From the NCBI RefSeq assembly GCF_012641095.1, contig NZ_JAAVSC010000001.1:105947-169946 (forward strand): a stretch of DNA of 64,000 nt, in the 5' to 3' direction. The notes below the pieces were generated by a model, which did no database searches, was not told the DNA's origin, and was given only the letters and a program-made list of their open reading frames with translations. Of the stretch, positions 63,876-64,000 are shown piece by piece. A program made the translations under genes and the position numbers. Positions within the stretch are counted from its first letter, which is position 1. Each line of letters starts with the position of its first letter. The DNA is from Lactobacillus sp. HBUAS51381 (GTDB taxonomy: Bacteria; Bacillota; Bacilli; Lactobacillales; Lactobacillaceae).

Positions 63876-64000
63876 AATTAAGCTGATTACTTCGGTAATC
63901 GCTTAGGTAGACCTTTGAAAACTGAACATTGTTTCGACAAACCAAATATGTGTAGGGCGGTTTGAATTTATTCAAACCCAAACAATATTTGCGAAGTCAA
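63876..64000 (+). other. rRNA operon leader with boxA; 16S gene begins beyond the window
   Basis: Hairpin GATTAC TTCG GTAATC (63885-63900), boxA-like CCTTTGAAAACTGAAC around 63913-63928, then hairpin GGTTTGAAT/ATTCAAACC near 63959-63978 and sequence typical of lactobacillar 16S leaders. No mature 16S sequence is inside the window. The 63540-63666 stretch before the promoters holds no gene. Confidence 0.75.

Overview
This window looks like the chromosome of a mid-GC lactic acid bacterium of the family Lactobacillaceae; a Levilactobacillus-like species is my guess from gene content and roughly 50% GC, not a database result. The grounds are KxYKxGKxW-type signal peptides, cell-wall sorting signals of the LPQTxE kind, MucBP and DUF5776 surface domains, strong AGGAGG-type ribosome sites, a T-box-controlled tyrosyl-tRNA synthetase and a Lactobacillus-like rRNA operon leader at the right edge. 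I see no phage, transposase, integrase, CRISPR array or tRNA gene.

Layout. 1-7.6 kb: three consecutive sortase-anchored adhesins (two leucine-rich-repeat proteins and one choice-of-anchor A protein). 7.6-11.1 kb: a TauE/SafE exporter, two short-chain dehydrogenases and a QorB/NmrA-like NAD(P)-binding protein. 11.1-18.5 kb: two nearly identical inverted copies of a non-coding element of about 0.5 kb flank a segment with a glycosyltransferase/teichoic-acid polymerase-like pair, an HxlR-MFS divergent pair and a TetR regulator. 18.6-26 kb: a small membrane protein, an aldo/keto reductase, a BceAB-like ABC transporter with a GntR regulator, a HesB-like protein and a fourth LPxT surface protein. 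26.2-31.3 kb: a metal group (P1B-type ATPase, multicopper oxidase, ArsR-type metal sensor, CadD exporter) interrupted by about 0.5 kb of tandem non-coding repeats. 31.4-43.3 kb: CPBP protease, YeiH-LysR pair, MFS transporter, secreted MucBP/DUF5776 protein, AraC regulator, ABC-F protein, DMT transporter and nucleoside hydrolase. 43.5-48.6 kb: two paralogous arylsulfotransferase-like surface proteins flanking a toxin-antitoxin pair whose toxin carries an in-frame stop. 48.8-57 kb: a DUF975 protein, a YtrA-like GntR/ABC operon, DUF2200, the PH-domain pair YdbT/YdbS, and a nucleobase-salvage pair (nucleoside 2-deoxyribosyltransferase behind a PyrR-type attenuator, then an NCS1 permease). 57.4-64 kb: a small conserved-looking protein, an Mga-like regulator, a MarR regulator, an NRAMP manganese transporter, T-box-tyrS, and the promoter/leader region of an rRNA operon whose 16S gene lies beyond the edge.

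The genes mostly form short independent units, many divergently paired with their own regulator (HxlR-MFS, LysR-YeiH, ArsR-CadD) or carrying it in the operon (two GntR-ABC operons). The most unusual content is non-coding: a structured dispersed repeat family with five recognisable copies or fragments in 64 kb, a separate tandem repeat with a long hairpin, a PyrR-type attenuator in front of a salvage enzyme, and an unassigned 350-bp intergenic stretch that ends in a terminator.
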